The notes: generated by a model not told the origin, from the letters alone. A stretch of DNA of 64,000 bases from Plazaster borealis (GCA_021014325.1 JAJGQC010000603.1:107111-171110), one strand, 5' to 3'. Positions 10,497 to 21,022 are shown, counted from the first letter of the stretch. A program made the numbers and translations.

Positions 10497-10850
10497 CTGA
10501 GTGGAATAAAATGATGAACACATTAGTATAATACAAGTTTTAATTTAACCACTGACTTTGCTCATTTGACATGGGAATGCTTACACTATAAACAAACATC
10601 AAAACATTCAATTTGGAACCCCCATCCACTACACTATAAAACAAATTTAATAGCTAAATAGGGGGAGGGTGGGGGAGCAGAACCCTTTTCCCCCAAATGA
10701 GGTCGAACAAATGCTCAAATATATGGTTCAATACATAAAAAGTACCCAAAATTATGCCTTCAATAGAGTGGATATTTTTGATTTTATTCATTTTGCCTTT
10801 TCAATACATCCCATTTGATCTTTTGTACCGTAAAGAAAATGCCTACGGTC

Positions 10851-11408
10851 AGAGTTGTAGGACTCGAGTCCAGGACTCGGACTCGAGTCTGTTTTGAGTC
10901 ACAATTTAGGTGACTCGGACTTGACTTGAGTCACGTCGGCAAAAGACTCGGACTCGGCTATCAGGACTCGGACTTGACCCCGGGGGACTCGCGAGTCACA
11001 TATTTTCACCAACAATACCTTTTTTGTTTAAATATTAAAAACAATTCCGATGATCCAATTGTCATGGCATATGTACACAGAGGAATAGTAGCATTTAGCA
11101 CACGAAATAAGTCCACTGTCGTATGGTGTTGTAAGTAATAGTGTTCGTGATTATAGTGTGTAGATATGGCCATGTACAGAGCATGTATGTTCAGTACGCA
11201 TAACACTGGGACATAATTCTGCAAAAGCATTATTGTGCACGACACCAATATTAATGCTGGTATTCTGTCAGCATTAACACCATAGCCAATACTTGATGCA
11301 TATTACCAGGGAAATGGGAAATTGTCTCCCGAATCCAAATTGACGGCTTTGGCCAAGTGACTTGAGACTCGGACTCGGATTTGAATCAGGTGACTTGACT
11401 ACAACTCT
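10851..11408. mobile_element. GACTCGG-rich element with 10 bp TIRs
   Basis: Perfect inverted tips AGAGTTGTAG and CTACAACTCT bound 558 bp. Both subterminal parts are dense in GACTCGGACTCG-type motifs. Half-copies lie at 30534-30605 (left end) and 37624-37709 (right end). No coding capacity. The class is unknown. Confidence 0.7.
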
Positions 11409-11409
11409 T

Positions 11410-11914
11410 AATAATTATAGTACAGATCTAGTATACAGCAGTACAGAATACCCTCCTTTGACAAGCCTTTTTTAACCATGATAAAGCCAAAACTGAGTGC
11501 ATGCCAGAATCCTACAATTATTGAGTAATTAAATTGATGTAATAATCTGCATTGAGATAAAGAACAAATTCATTTGGGGGGGGGGGGGCATGGGGGGATG
11601 GGCAAGGGATTTGAGCCCCCCCCCCATGCCACTGGTTTAACCATGCATTGATATTATTATCAGTATCAGTAATTTATAGACGATGTGACCTCTGTTTACA
11701 TTCAAACCGCCCTCTGTTGACAAAACACTGTCCAAGTCATGTTTCCGCCGAGCAAGAAGACGCGTACTCATGGTAACATTGCGTGTCCTTTATAGCTGGC
11801 TGTCAGTACACAAAGGTTTTGCCCGGCGACATGCGCGCGCATCATGTTATCGAATGATGTCAGAGGTCACATCGTCTATACTCGTTTTTTCCCCCAAGTC
11901 TTGCGGAAAACAGG
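11410..11914. other. No gene seen
   Basis: It contains a G run at about 11577-11588 and a C run at about 11617-11625, but no supported exon or recognised repeat. Confidence 0.35.
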
Positions 11915-12070
11915 CATGCTACGTGGATGGGATTCGAACCCACGACCCCAGTGGGTTTGAATCCCATCCGTGAATATGCCTGTTTTTTTTTTATGTGGGA
12001 CTGTGGGACTTTTCTCTGTGGGAACTGAGTATGCAATGCCTATACACACCGGTTTGTTTATGGTAAAACA
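11915..12070. repeat. tRNA-derived SINE fragments in inverted orientation
   Basis: A box-B-like GGATTCGAACCCAC appears as both strands of a small palindrome (about 11925-11970). The text after it (GAATATGCCTGT, then GGAACTGAGTATGCA and CACACCGG) resembles the SINE bodies at 51960 and 55224. Confidence 0.5.
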
Positions 12071-12499
12071 AAACTATTTCAAGAGAATGAGTTCATATAT
12101 TTTATAAACATAAGTTTATCATGTTTCTTTATGGACTTTAATCTTAGTTTAAAACTTTAATTTGACAATACTGTTATTAATCACTGCACTACTGCAACCA
12201 CGCACACACAAGCTGTTAATACTCAATATTGTCAATTAATGTGTGAAATTGTGAAACAATTTGATGTAACATTTTTGGTCTTTTCACATAAACATTACTT
12301 TCTGTGTGGGATTTTTGTCCTAAAACAACTGTTCGAGCTGTAGGGATACAGTTTCAGCCACGAGTATTTAAAGTCTGCCGCCGTGCCACACAGTGAACAG
12401 GGTGAAGCCTACTATGTTTGCTTCATTTTGACTGTTTTGAAATTTCATATTTACCGTAAGAACTCTTTTGAGGGATTCGATAAGAATTATTTAACTTAC

Positions 12500-12620
12500 C
12501 TTGCTCACTTTGCAGTGGTTTCCTCAACCAAATTGGCCATAAAATGTGGATAAACTAAAGAGAAAGCGTGGAGGCAATATCGGCCATGTTGGCTCTGTGG
12601 GATGCATGATAGAAAGCTAC
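12500..12620 (-). other. Candidate leader exon of minus-strand gene
   Basis: On the minus strand AACATGGCCGATATTGCC is followed by a strong donor, AGCAAG|GTAAGT, with the exon end at 12500. The ATG opens only ten codons, so this is probably untranslated leader or a frame-broken first exon. It lies just outside the P-like transposon and would be divergent to the exon at 18201. Confidence 0.35.
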
Positions 12621-12632
12621 ACATTTGGTGCA

Positions 12633-12640
12633 GGCTAGAT
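12633..12640. repeat. 8 bp target-site duplication, left
   Basis: GGCTAGAT directly precedes the left inverted repeat and is repeated exactly at 17969-17976. It matches 6 of 8 positions of the Drosophila P-element target consensus GGCCAGAC (recalled). Confidence 0.85.
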
Positions 12641-12735
12641 CAAAGATCGTATAGCGCCGTAGTAGGCGCAAGATAGGGAACTCACGCACAAACGTGAAGT
12701 ACGCAATGGGCGCGTTTGGCCGCCATTTTAGTTAG
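12641..12735 (+). repeat. Left terminal inverted repeat
   Basis: CAAAGATCGTATAGCGCCGT starts the repeat. The segment continues through AAGATAGGGAACTCACGC to GGCCGCCATTTTAG, and all of these reappear inverted at 17865-17968, with a 2 bp indel and scattered mismatches. Confidence 0.85.
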
Positions 12736-13079
12736 CAGCGAGAGAGAGTTGATCGGTGATAAAAACCGCGCGCGGGAAAAAAAGTTTTTTAGTTGCACAT
12801 AACTTAGCGTACAGTCGGGCCGGGCTTGTCGTATTTGTCGCTACACCCCCTGACAGCCTGAAATATGCCTGATCGTGGAGTACATCATACATGTAAGTTT
12901 ATGTTTTTATGGGGTGTAATAACACCAATTTTTTGTTTCATCAATCGGACAACTTTAAAATTTGAGACAATATTCATGATATTCGTTTAAAAATTTAAGG
13001 ACTTTAAAAAGGGTTTCCGGCTTTCCCTGTCAACATGCTTGTTGTTGGGTACTTTTTGTAAATTGTTGTAGAATGTAGG

Positions 13080-13380
13080 AGTAGGGGAGTGACACAAAAC
13101 AGTGACAATGTCCATAGATTAACATTAAACTTACCTCGGTTTGAAGATAATGATGACCAAAGCTTCCCTTTAAAATATTACTTGCTGAGGTGCTTTAGTA
13201 GTTTTTGAGAAATGAGTAAAACAATGCCACGAAAATAATTTTCGTCTCACTGAGACGAAAATTATTTTAGCATGTAAAATCGTATTTACATGTAATTAAT
13301 ACCAACAGCAACACTGGTAATTCGTTTTACATGCTAACACTGAGACGAAAATTATAGACGATTATTTTTGTGACATTGTT
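13080..13380. repeat. Repeat E with ACGAAAATAATT hairpin
   Basis: A non-coding repeat inside the transposon. Near 13235-13275 the text ATAATTTTCGTCTCACTGAG continues as its own reverse complement, forming a ~20 bp hairpin. GAGAAATGAGTAAAACAA is shared with the repeat at 49591. Confidence 0.55.
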
Positions 13381-13749
13381 TTAAAGGCATCGTACACGTT
13401 TGGTAATTGTCAAAGACCAGTGTTCTCACTTGGTGTATCCCAACATATGCATAAAATAACAAGCCTGTAAAAATTGGGTTCAATTGGTCATCGAAGTTGC
13501 AAGAAAATGATGAAAGAAAAACGCCCTTGTTGTACAAATTTGTGTGCTTTCAGTTAGGAATAAAAACTTCTTGCAAGAAGTTTTTATTATTTTAGTGAGA
13601 AATTACCTCTTTCTCAAAACTACGTTACTTCAGAGGTCGTTTCTCACAATGTTTTATACTATCAACAGCTCTCCGTTGCTCGTTACCAAGCAAGTTTTTA
13701 TGCTGATAAATATTTTGAGTAAATACCAAACGTGTACGATGCCTTTAAA
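13381..13749. repeat. MITE family A, full length
   Basis: Bounded by TTAAAGGCATCGTACACGTT and the inverted AACGTGTACGATGCCTTTAA. ~370 bp, inserted within the P-like element. Confidence 0.8.
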
Positions 13750-14158
13750 GGGCAAAGTACACTCGTCATAATGTTCAATAAAAGTGGTAAGATCGTCATT
13801 CACACAAAAACAACGAACAAGTACTAACACTAACATGACTAACTAACATCTGGTCCAATGTTATGGTATGAAGATGACCGTCCTTGAAATTGGTCTGGGC
13901 ATCTGGGCCTCTTCTCGGTTCGTGTGCCAAATCATTCTAGATCTCTGTTACTATGTTACTGTTGACGACTGTAACGTTATGTTCCTCTGTCTGTTTTATC
14001 TTATTCTATTTATTTGTATAATATTAATTAAGTAATGTCCTTGGATTTTGGACCTTGCTTCTATGGAGTATTTTGAGCAATTTGCCATGATTGCTGTCAA
14101 TCTTGTCAAAGTGTTGTGGTTTTAATTATAGAACATTTATTCATTGTTTTGTTCATAG

Positions 14159-14307
14159 ATCCTGATCTGTCAACAAAAACAAAACAAGGGAAGGCAACAT
14201 GGCATCGACCTCATCATCATCAGCTCACTGTTCTGCAATAAATTGCTTTAATCGTCAGAGCAAGCGACCGGATCTGTCATTCTTCAAGTTTCCTAGAACA
14301 AGGAGAG
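14159..14307 (+). CDS. THAP-domain protein, exon with N-terminal half of THAP
   Basis: The acceptor TTTTGTTCATAG precedes 14159. The ATG is at 14199 (context GGCAACATGG) and the donor GAGAG|GTACAT ends the exon at 14307. The 36-residue start is serine-rich and contains the first zinc ligands CSAINC (CX4C) and then FFKFPR, the standard opening of a THAP zinc finger. A possible leader exon with an ATGTAAGT donor ends at 12892. THAP proteins bind DNA through this C2CH finger in the nucleus. Confidence 0.75.
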
Positions 14308-15052
14308 GTACATATTTGTTATTAAATATTAGGCAATTTGTTGTTTGAATTATTTCCATTAAATGTGTAAAAAAGTACTAGCCTATAGGGCCTATATTGC
14401 ATCAATAATAGAAATTTACAAAAAATACTCCAATCATATCACCTAACTAAAGGCAACATTTAAATGTGGTAGTGTCCATTTGAATGTTGCCTTAAGCAAT
14501 GAAAATCTCCACCTTGTAGAACTGATTTTGGAAAGCACACTGGCTGAAGTTGGTGGTTGGTAGACCAATTAAGATAATGGCCAGAATGCAATTTGGTACC
14601 AAGCGGTTGGGGGGGGGCATTACAATTAAAAACACACACTAAACATGGATGGATTGAACAGTCTTGATGAAAATACTGTGCCAGTTCATTGCTGTTTCTT
14701 CAACAAGTACACTGTATTCATCTGCAACTTTCACAGGTGACTTATGTTGTACCTTTTTTAATAATTTTGATACCTTAAGGTTGACAAAAACCAAATCATT
14801 ACCCTGGGTTAAACATGGTGACTGATGACTGGTGATGATGTTTGGAAATTAGCGGTGCTCTTGTTGAACATTACGTTTGTTGACTCTGACTTTATGTGAC
14901 GAAAGCAAGCAGGAAGGAATTGGCAGCAAAATGAGGTTGTGTTAAACTGAGTTGTTGGTAGATTTAAGAGACTTCTCCGCATGTAATGTCAGCTTATTTG
15001 TTCAATTTTAACATACAGTATAATATTATTGCCTATATTTTGTTCTTTGCAG

Positions 15053-15810
15053 ATGTCAGAAGTGGGTCCAAAACACCCGTCACTCTGATCTGCTTCAGAG
15101 AACTCCCCTGTATGTATCATCAAACTGCCGCTTGTGTTCGAGCACTTTGAGATTCAGCAGTTTTCAAACAAACGGACGAAAAACAGACTGAACTGGAATG
15201 CAATTCCAACAATTTTCCAAGTTCCCAATCCTCCCAAATCTCTGTCCACCCCTCGCAGGCTACTTAAGAGAAAGAGTGAGGTAGTCTCAACACCAAAAGC
15301 TCCACAGCAGCAAGAAGTTATGAACAATATACAAACATCACATACATCGCTGGTTATCTCTGTCACAAGGTAATAACTGGACATGAAGTACTCTCTTCAT
15401 GCCAGATCTGCAGAAAAGCTCTGCTGAAAGAGAATGCAGATTTAGACAACCCTGCGCTACTCTTCACACATCACAAAGCCTACGACACTTCCACATCTGA
15501 CTTTGGATCGTTAATGGTCCCTTCAGAGCGTTTCCTAGCTTTCTGTACTGAATGTGAGAAGTTGTTTCGCACTGAATTTGATGACATCAAGATGACAAGG
15601 AGCAACATCTCCCACCTGCTCAATCGAGCCATGTGTGATCTACCTTTGTACAAGGTGATGCAGTTATGCAGTGAGAGAATAAAATCCAAAATTGTAGCTG
15701 TGTTTGTGAACGTCAGAATGCATTATGCACTTAAGTTTAAAAACAGAGAAGTACATAATGTCACCCTCAAAAGGAAATGTAGGAAAGTTGACAAAGTTGC
15801 ACATAAATGA
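15053..15810 (+). CDS. THAP-domain protein, last exon: rest of THAP plus P-transposase-like C-terminus
   Basis: The acceptor TTCTTTGCAG precedes 15053. Homology order: CQKWVQN, CRLC..EHF (the CX2H ligands), WNAIPTIF (the THAP AVPTIF box), a short basic linker KRKSE, then YIAGYLCHKV, CQICRKAL and a basic end KRKCRKVDK before TGA at 15808. YIAGY followed by CX2C is the C-terminal signature I associate with THAP9/P-type transposases. The whole catalytic core is missing: only ~40 residues separate the two parts. The homology passes through three frames (breaks near 15140 and 15345, and an uncertain one at the splice), each fitting one missing base. Total length ~288 residues. Confidence 0.7.
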
Positions 15811-16014
15811 AGCAAACAAGTTGTACATTAAGTCAGTCATTGTGATTAAACAACATTTAATTGTGATTTAAAATAATAGTACAGTGGCCCTGAATAATTA
15901 GGTCACCAAAATGACATTTTTGAAGTGGCGTACAACTTGATGGGTTGTTTATATGCAAATTAAGTCATAGCGACATGAATGGTATAAACACTAAACAGCG
16001 AGGGGTGTGTTTGG
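15811..16014. other. 3' flank of THAP gene, no feature seen
   Basis: An AT-rich stretch with no further open frame or recognised repeat. It is presumably 3' untranslated sequence and transposon interior. Confidence 0.35.
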
Positions 16015-16380
16015 GTGTGTTTGTATACACATTCAAACCGCGGACCTATAACAAAAGAGGACAATAGGGTCCCCTGTTGGGTGAAGGTCCTCAGTTGGAG
16101 AGTGTGTACAAAACCAATGGGAGCTGTTGCCAAAAGTACAAACAAAAGAGGGACATAGGAGGTCCCCGATTGCAGGTGTTTACACACTTGTGTGTGTGTG
16201 TGGGTAGGTATCCACATTCAAACCGTGCACCTATAACAAAAGGGATAATAGGTCCACGGTTGCTATCACAAAGGAAATCATTGTGGCCCACGGTTGCTAA
16301 CACAAAGAGTTGAACAAAGGAGGGTCCACGATTGCCGGTGTTTACACACGTGTGTGTGTGTGTGTGTGGGGGGGGGGGGG
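16015..16380. repeat. Repeat G (GGTCCACGGTTGC units) with TG microsatellite
   Basis: Units such as CCTATAACAAAAGGGATAAT, AGGTCCACGGTTGCTA and CACAAAGGAAATCATTGTGG end in TG runs and a G run near 16368-16380. The same text occurs inverted and twice in tandem at 57690-58540. Confidence 0.7.
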
Positions 16381-16863
16381 TTATCGCAGTTTCATCTGTT
16401 TTATTTTTAATTGGAATTTTTTATTGGCATTTAAAAGAATAGCTATATTTATTTTTAATGTTTAGTCTTTGTGTACACCTTGAAAGAAAAGCTCATCATT
16501 TTTTTAATTGCATGACTTAAAGAATAAATTGACTTGGAATCATAGAATCTGATAAAAGCGGGAAGTTTAATTTCAAAATTGCCGTCTGTTTTTGGCTCAG
16601 TGACGAGGAACAAGAACAAGGAATTAAAAATTAAATTAATTTAAGGCTACAAAATTTGGCAAATGTCTTTTCCTTTTTTTCTTGGGGGGGGGTTATAGGA
16701 AACAAAACCTACACTGCAGGCGTTATTTTTACGAATAATGAGGAATGGTCCCACAAATGGAACATTTTACAGAATATACTGATCTTTACATGTATTTTAT
16801 TATTTTTTAAAGAACAGGCATTGCAGAATTTTAAGTTGTATTAAGATGAACTGTCAACTCACA

Positions 16864-17042
16864 TTATAGACCTTTATCATGGTGCGGCTATCTTGATTTT
16901 CTCCCATTCAAATCAATGTAACCAAACCGAGGCTGAAACAGCAAATAGCCTGGTTCCTTTTTTGTACATTAAATATTTGCAATTGTTACTGCTATTGGAT
17001 ACAGGACCAAGATAGCAGTGCAGCATGATAAAGGTCTATTAT
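16864..17042. repeat. Short TIR element (ATAGACCTTTATCATG)
   Basis: ATAGACCTTTATCATGGTGC on the left is inverted as GCATGATAAAGGTCTAT on the right, with subterminal GCTATCTTG/CAAGATAGC. TA flanks both sides. A related fragment lies at 48066-48130. Confidence 0.7.
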
Positions 17043-17864
17043 CATTGACAGCCCCAAGCAGTCATTAAATTCAATTTATGTTTTACATGTATATGTTTTG
17101 AACTTCTGTATATACTTATATACTGATATTTTTAATTATTGTATTGTCATTTTAGCCCTGAGATGCATAGAATTCAATGCATGTTTTACATGTGTATGTA
17201 AGTATGTATATTTACTTATTTATATATTTACTTGTACATTTCTAACCAATTTTATACTTCTGTATAATACTTCTGTAAAATTTGAGATATTTTAGTAATT
17301 TTATTGTCATTTTAGCCCTGCTGCAATTTGTGCTATGGTGCTGTCCGTGAGTTTAATTGAATAAATTACACAGCTGTTCTATTCACTGTATTCATTGTCT
17401 GTTGGGTTAGTAAGACATTTTACCACCCACCCCGTAGGTCCCAACAAATAATACAAAAACAACTACAGATGTTCGAATTCTGTTCAGATAAGTGTTTTAA
17501 TTGTTGATTTTATACAAGAAATCCCGATTTTGGGCAATAATATTGTCCTGTTGACTCTGTCATTTATTATGCATACAACTCAAAGATCTAAAGCAATGCT
17601 ATTTTGCTTTTAAGGCCCCCGAGAAAAATACCAGTTGATCGTCCCTCTCTCATCAATCTTTTTAGAATTTGTAACTACATAAAGTGTGGACTGAAGAATT
17701 GGTGACCAGTTTGAATTATGCTTGGCGGCCACCTTCAAATGAATAAAACAAAATAAAAAGACCCTCTATGCATGATCATTGGGGGCGCTACGGCTGTTCT
17801 GCCGAGCGATGTATGAGAGATTATCACTCTCTGTGCATGAACATTGGGGGCGCGTGATTGATTC

Positions 17865-17968
17865 AGCTCCCTAAGATGGCGGCCGTGCCTCCAGTGCGTA
17901 TTTCACTCATTTGCGCGCGTTTGCGCGTGAGTTCCCTATCTTGCACCTACGGCGCTATACGATCTTTG
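17865..17968 (-). repeat. Right terminal inverted repeat
   Basis: Reverse complement of 12641-12735, ending ...GGCGCTATACGATCTTTG at 17968. GGCTAGAT follows. Confidence 0.85.
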
Positions 17969-17976
17969 GGCTAGAT
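17969..17976. repeat. 8 bp target-site duplication, right
   Basis: GGCTAGAT, identical to and in the same orientation as 12633-12640. Confidence 0.85.
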
Positions 17977-18200
17977 GTATAGATCGTATTGAATATGACG
18001 TCACCATTCAAATATCTGCCCTTCAACATGGCGTCTGTGAGCGTGTGCGCTTGGGTGTGCGTGCATGTGCCGTAGAAATCAAACCGGATTGCTGCGTGCT
18101 GCGTGCTTCATTGATACGCGCTTAGACGCTCATACGGTTTGCCCTACAAGATGGCGACTTTCATAGCATTATTCAATACGGTCTATAGTCGGCGGGGCAG
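17977..18200. promoter_or_regulatory. Candidate CpG-rich bidirectional promoter
   Basis: It contains a perfect CRE palindrome TGACGTCA (17996-18003) and CAAGATGGCG (18147-18156), which resembles YY1 sites found near animal start sites, in CpG-rich DNA. A plus-strand candidate exon starts at 18201. Before the P-like insertion it would have adjoined the minus-strand leader exon at 12500-12620. The promoter role is inferred. Confidence 0.45.
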
Positions 18201-18380
18201 ATGGCCGGTTCCTCTGTGGACCCAGGGGCGCAAGGCGAAGATGATGAACATGGCTTTATGCCAAGAAAACCCACCGGCTCTTTTCAGATTCACCATAACA
18301 AAAGAGATTTTGACCTTGTTTGTTTTCATAAAAACTGTACATTAAACATGTACCTATATTTATTTTTTGTTGGCCTCTAG
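18201..18380 (+). CDS. Candidate first exon, unidentified protein
   Basis: An open frame of 59 codons starting GCAGATGGCCGG. The first ~38 residues are acidic then basic and look coding (EDDEHGFMPRKPTG). The remainder is AT-rich and hydrophobic and may be intron, though no convincing donor was found. It sits just downstream of the CpG-rich region. The family is not recognised. Confidence 0.35.
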   Translation: MAGSSVDPGAQGEDDEHGFMPRKPTGSFQIHHNKRDFDLVCFHKNCTLNMYLYLFFVGL

Positions 18381-18454
18381 CATGTCCTACTCAAACTCCT
18401 AAACTACGATGTCCATCTGATTGTTTCGCTTTCCTTATACCTCTCTCAGTCCCT

Positions 18455-18970
18455 CTTGGTATGTAGAGACATGGGAAGAAGCCGGTCCTCTATTTAAAAA
18501 GGACAAGCATTCACCAGAATACACCAAAAGCAGAATCCATGACATCAAAAATATAAAATAATCTCCTGTACTGATTTTAATCCTCCAATACTATAGCACA
18601 CAATACAAAATATAATTGTATGCACAATGCACAGCACAGTCACTTATATTAAGGGCAAAAGGTCAACACAAAACAGGGAAGGCCATACACTAGTTTACAA
18701 TGATTCAATCAGCCCTTAAAAATTACAATATTTCTGGAGTAAAGTTATGATTTGATACAGAACAATACCCACAGATAACTCTATGAGCTTATCCCTCCCA
18801 GATACAAATTATATGGAGCATGGCCAGAGCCATGCTCCCTACAAAATAGAGAGAAATACCTAGACAAAAATGAGCCCAAAGGTCGCGACCCCAAACAGAA
18901 CTTTTTAAAAATAAATTATGCTAATCACAAAGTTGGATCAGACACTTGATCACTGAGGGCGCACTTGGGT
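18455..18970. repeat. ~0.5 kb repeat H, copy 1
   Basis: AAAAAGGACAAGCATTCACC, then CTATAGCACACAATACA, GGGCAAAAGGTCAACACAA and ACTGAGGGCGCACTT. Same orientation as copies 2 and 3. Confidence 0.75.
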
Positions 18971-18971
18971 T

Positions 18972-19190
18972 CCCTGCAGCAGAGCCGTATATTGAGAGAG
19001 TTGCGAAACCTTGCGATTAGAAGCCATTTTGTCTCAAAAAAATGCATTGGCGAATACAGGGTGCCAGACTAGTCTGCCCATTGGGTTGTGCTGGATTTGG
19101 AACAAAATGGCGTCCAGCAACCACAAGACCGGAGAAAGCTGGTCCCTCCATGTCCCAACTCTCTCAATACACAGCTCTGCCCTGCAGGTT
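18972..19190. repeat. Inverted-repeat insert between copies of repeat H
   Basis: CAGAGCCGTATATTGAGAGA on the left is inverted as TCTCTCAATACACAGCTCTG near 19160-19180, with CTGCAG on both outer edges. A non-coding foldback of ~220 bp. Confidence 0.55.
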
Positions 19191-19599
19191 CCCTACTTCA
19201 GACCACGCAACCCGAGTGCGACCTAGTATGACATTTACAATGATTTACACCTTTAAAGCATTATGCATATTTTTAACTCAATCTCATAAAATGATGCACC
19301 AGATCCATCCTACTACAAACCAGACATAATATACTAACATGGCGGGAATCGCTTGTCTCTATTTACGATAGAGGAACCATGACAATACACTATACAACCA
19401 AATGGTTATTTAAAATCACATCCACGCGGAAACCTATTACATCAATCCTCAGGAGAAAACCTTAAGACCAGGGTTTAAATCCGGGTAAAAACCGACGCCT
19501 TTATTCAAATATTAAACTCAATGATAAAAAGCGTATTGAGTAGCAATACCGAAAATAGAAACATGGCAAAAATTGCGAATACACTATCTTTTCTACAAC
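19191..19599. other. No gene seen
   Basis: Low-complexity AT-rich DNA between repeat copies. No supported exon. Confidence 0.35.
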
Positions 19600-20165
19600 G
19601 CCATTTGCAGAGACACCGGAAGGAGGCCAGTCCTCTATCTAAAAAGGACGAGCATTCACCAGAATACACCAAAAGCAGAATCCATATGACATCCAAAATA
19701 TAAAATAAGCTCCTGTACAGGTTTTAATCCTCCAATACTATAGCACACAATACACAATATAATAGTATACACAATGCACAGCACAGTCACTTATATTAAG
19801 GGCAAAAGGTCAACACAACATGAGGCTGGCCACACACTAGTTTACAATGATTCAATCTGCCCTAAAAATAACAATATTTCTGGAATGAAATGATGATTTG
19901 ATACAGAACAATACCCACAGATAACTATATGAGCTTATCCCTCCCAGATACAAATTATATGGAGCATGGCCAGAGCCATCCCCCCACAAAATAGAGAGAA
20001 ATACCTTGACAAAAAATAAACAAGCTCTCTTGTGCTCAAAGCTAAAATGGAAAAGAGAGTGAGCCCAAAGGACGCAACCCCAAACAGAACTTTTTATTAA
20101 AAATTATGCTAATCACAAAGTTGGATCAAACACTTGAACACTGAGGGCGCACTTTGGTCCCCTAA
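19600..20165. repeat. ~0.5 kb repeat H, copy 2
   Basis: Colinear with copy 1, including the ~45 bp upstream (CCGGAAGGAGGCCAGTCCTC against CCGGTCCTC), and ending at GAGGGCGCACTTTGG. Confidence 0.75.
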
Positions 20166-20180
20166 AAGGATGGTGACTGC

Positions 20181-20540
20181 TCTATATTCGACACCCCAAT
20201 AATCCGACACAAATATGTTCCGACAAACCACTCATGATTTAAATGATAGGGTTAGGGTTAGGGTTATCGTTAGAGTTATTGTAATGGTTAGGATTTGAGT
20301 TATTGTTAGAGTTAGGGTTAGGTTAGGTTAGGTTAGGTTAGGTTAGGTTAGGTTAGGGTAGGTTAGGTTAGGTTAGGTTAGGTTAGGTTAGGTTAGGTTA
20401 GGTTAGGTTAGGTTAGGTTAGGATTAGGATTAGAGTTAGTGTTAGTGTTAGAGTTAGGTTAGAGTTAGGTTAGGATTAGAAAAATACACACAGGGTGTCG
20501 GAACATAGGGTTTTTTGACAATAGTGGTGTCGAAAGATAG
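20181..20540. mobile_element. TIR element carrying telomere-like TTAGG array
   Basis: The left end TCTATATTCGACACCCCAAT and the right end ATAGTGGTGTCGAAAGATAG are imperfect inverted repeats of ~45 bp, both containing TTCCGACA/TGTCGGAA. The interior is (TTAGGG) near 20248-20265 and then about 20 copies of TTAGG at 20311-20425, followed by degenerate forms. It sits between copies 2 and 3 of repeat H. Confidence 0.7.
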
Positions 20541-20544
20541 CGTT

Positions 20545-20930
20545 GTAACAAAAAGGACAAGCATTCACCAGAATACACCAAAAGCAGAATCCATACGACT
20601 TCAAAAATATAAAATATAAAATAATCTCCTGTGTACAGGTTTTAATCCTCCAATACTATAGCACACAATACACAATATATTTGTATACACAATGCACAGC
20701 ACTTATACTAAGGGCAAAAGGTCAACACAACAGGAGGCTGGCCACACACAAGTTTACAATGATTCAGTCAGACCTAAACATGACAATATTTCTGGAATGA
20801 AATGATGATTTGATACAGAACAATACCCACAGATAACTATATGAGCTTATCCCTCCCAGATAAATATTATAAGGAGCATGGCTCTGACAAAATATAGAGA
20901 ATTACCTTGAAAAAAATAAACTTTTAAAGC
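20545..20930. repeat. ~0.5 kb repeat H, copy 3 (truncated)
   Basis: Same order of blocks as copies 1 and 2, ending near TACCTTGAAAAAAATAAAC and lacking the GAGGGCGCACTT end. It abuts the 3' side of the LINE fragment. Confidence 0.7.
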
Positions 20931-21022
20931 ACCGGTGTCCGCTGCAAGCGGCGCTTATGGCGCTGCTCTGCAAAACAACCAACATAAAAGAGAAAGTAGC
21001 ATTACATAAGTACAAAATAGAG

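Larger units (their letters stand above)
12641..17968 (+). mobile_element. P-element-like DNA transposon with THAP gene
   Basis: 5328 bp bounded by inverted repeats starting CAAAGATCGTATAGCGCCGT. The first 22 bases are perfect, and similarity continues to ~100 bp. It is flanked by the perfect 8 bp direct duplication GGCTAGAT. P elements are known for 8 bp duplications, CA-starting termini and a THAP-domain transposase, and a THAP gene lies inside on the plus strand. The RNase H-like catalytic core was not found, so this copy is probably non-autonomous. It has been invaded by other repeats (13080-13749, 16015-16380, 16864-17042), so it is not brand new. Confidence 0.8.

Noticed and set aside
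16091..16313. Open frames on both strands
   Set aside because: They lie within repeat G and recur with it at 57.7-58.1 kb.
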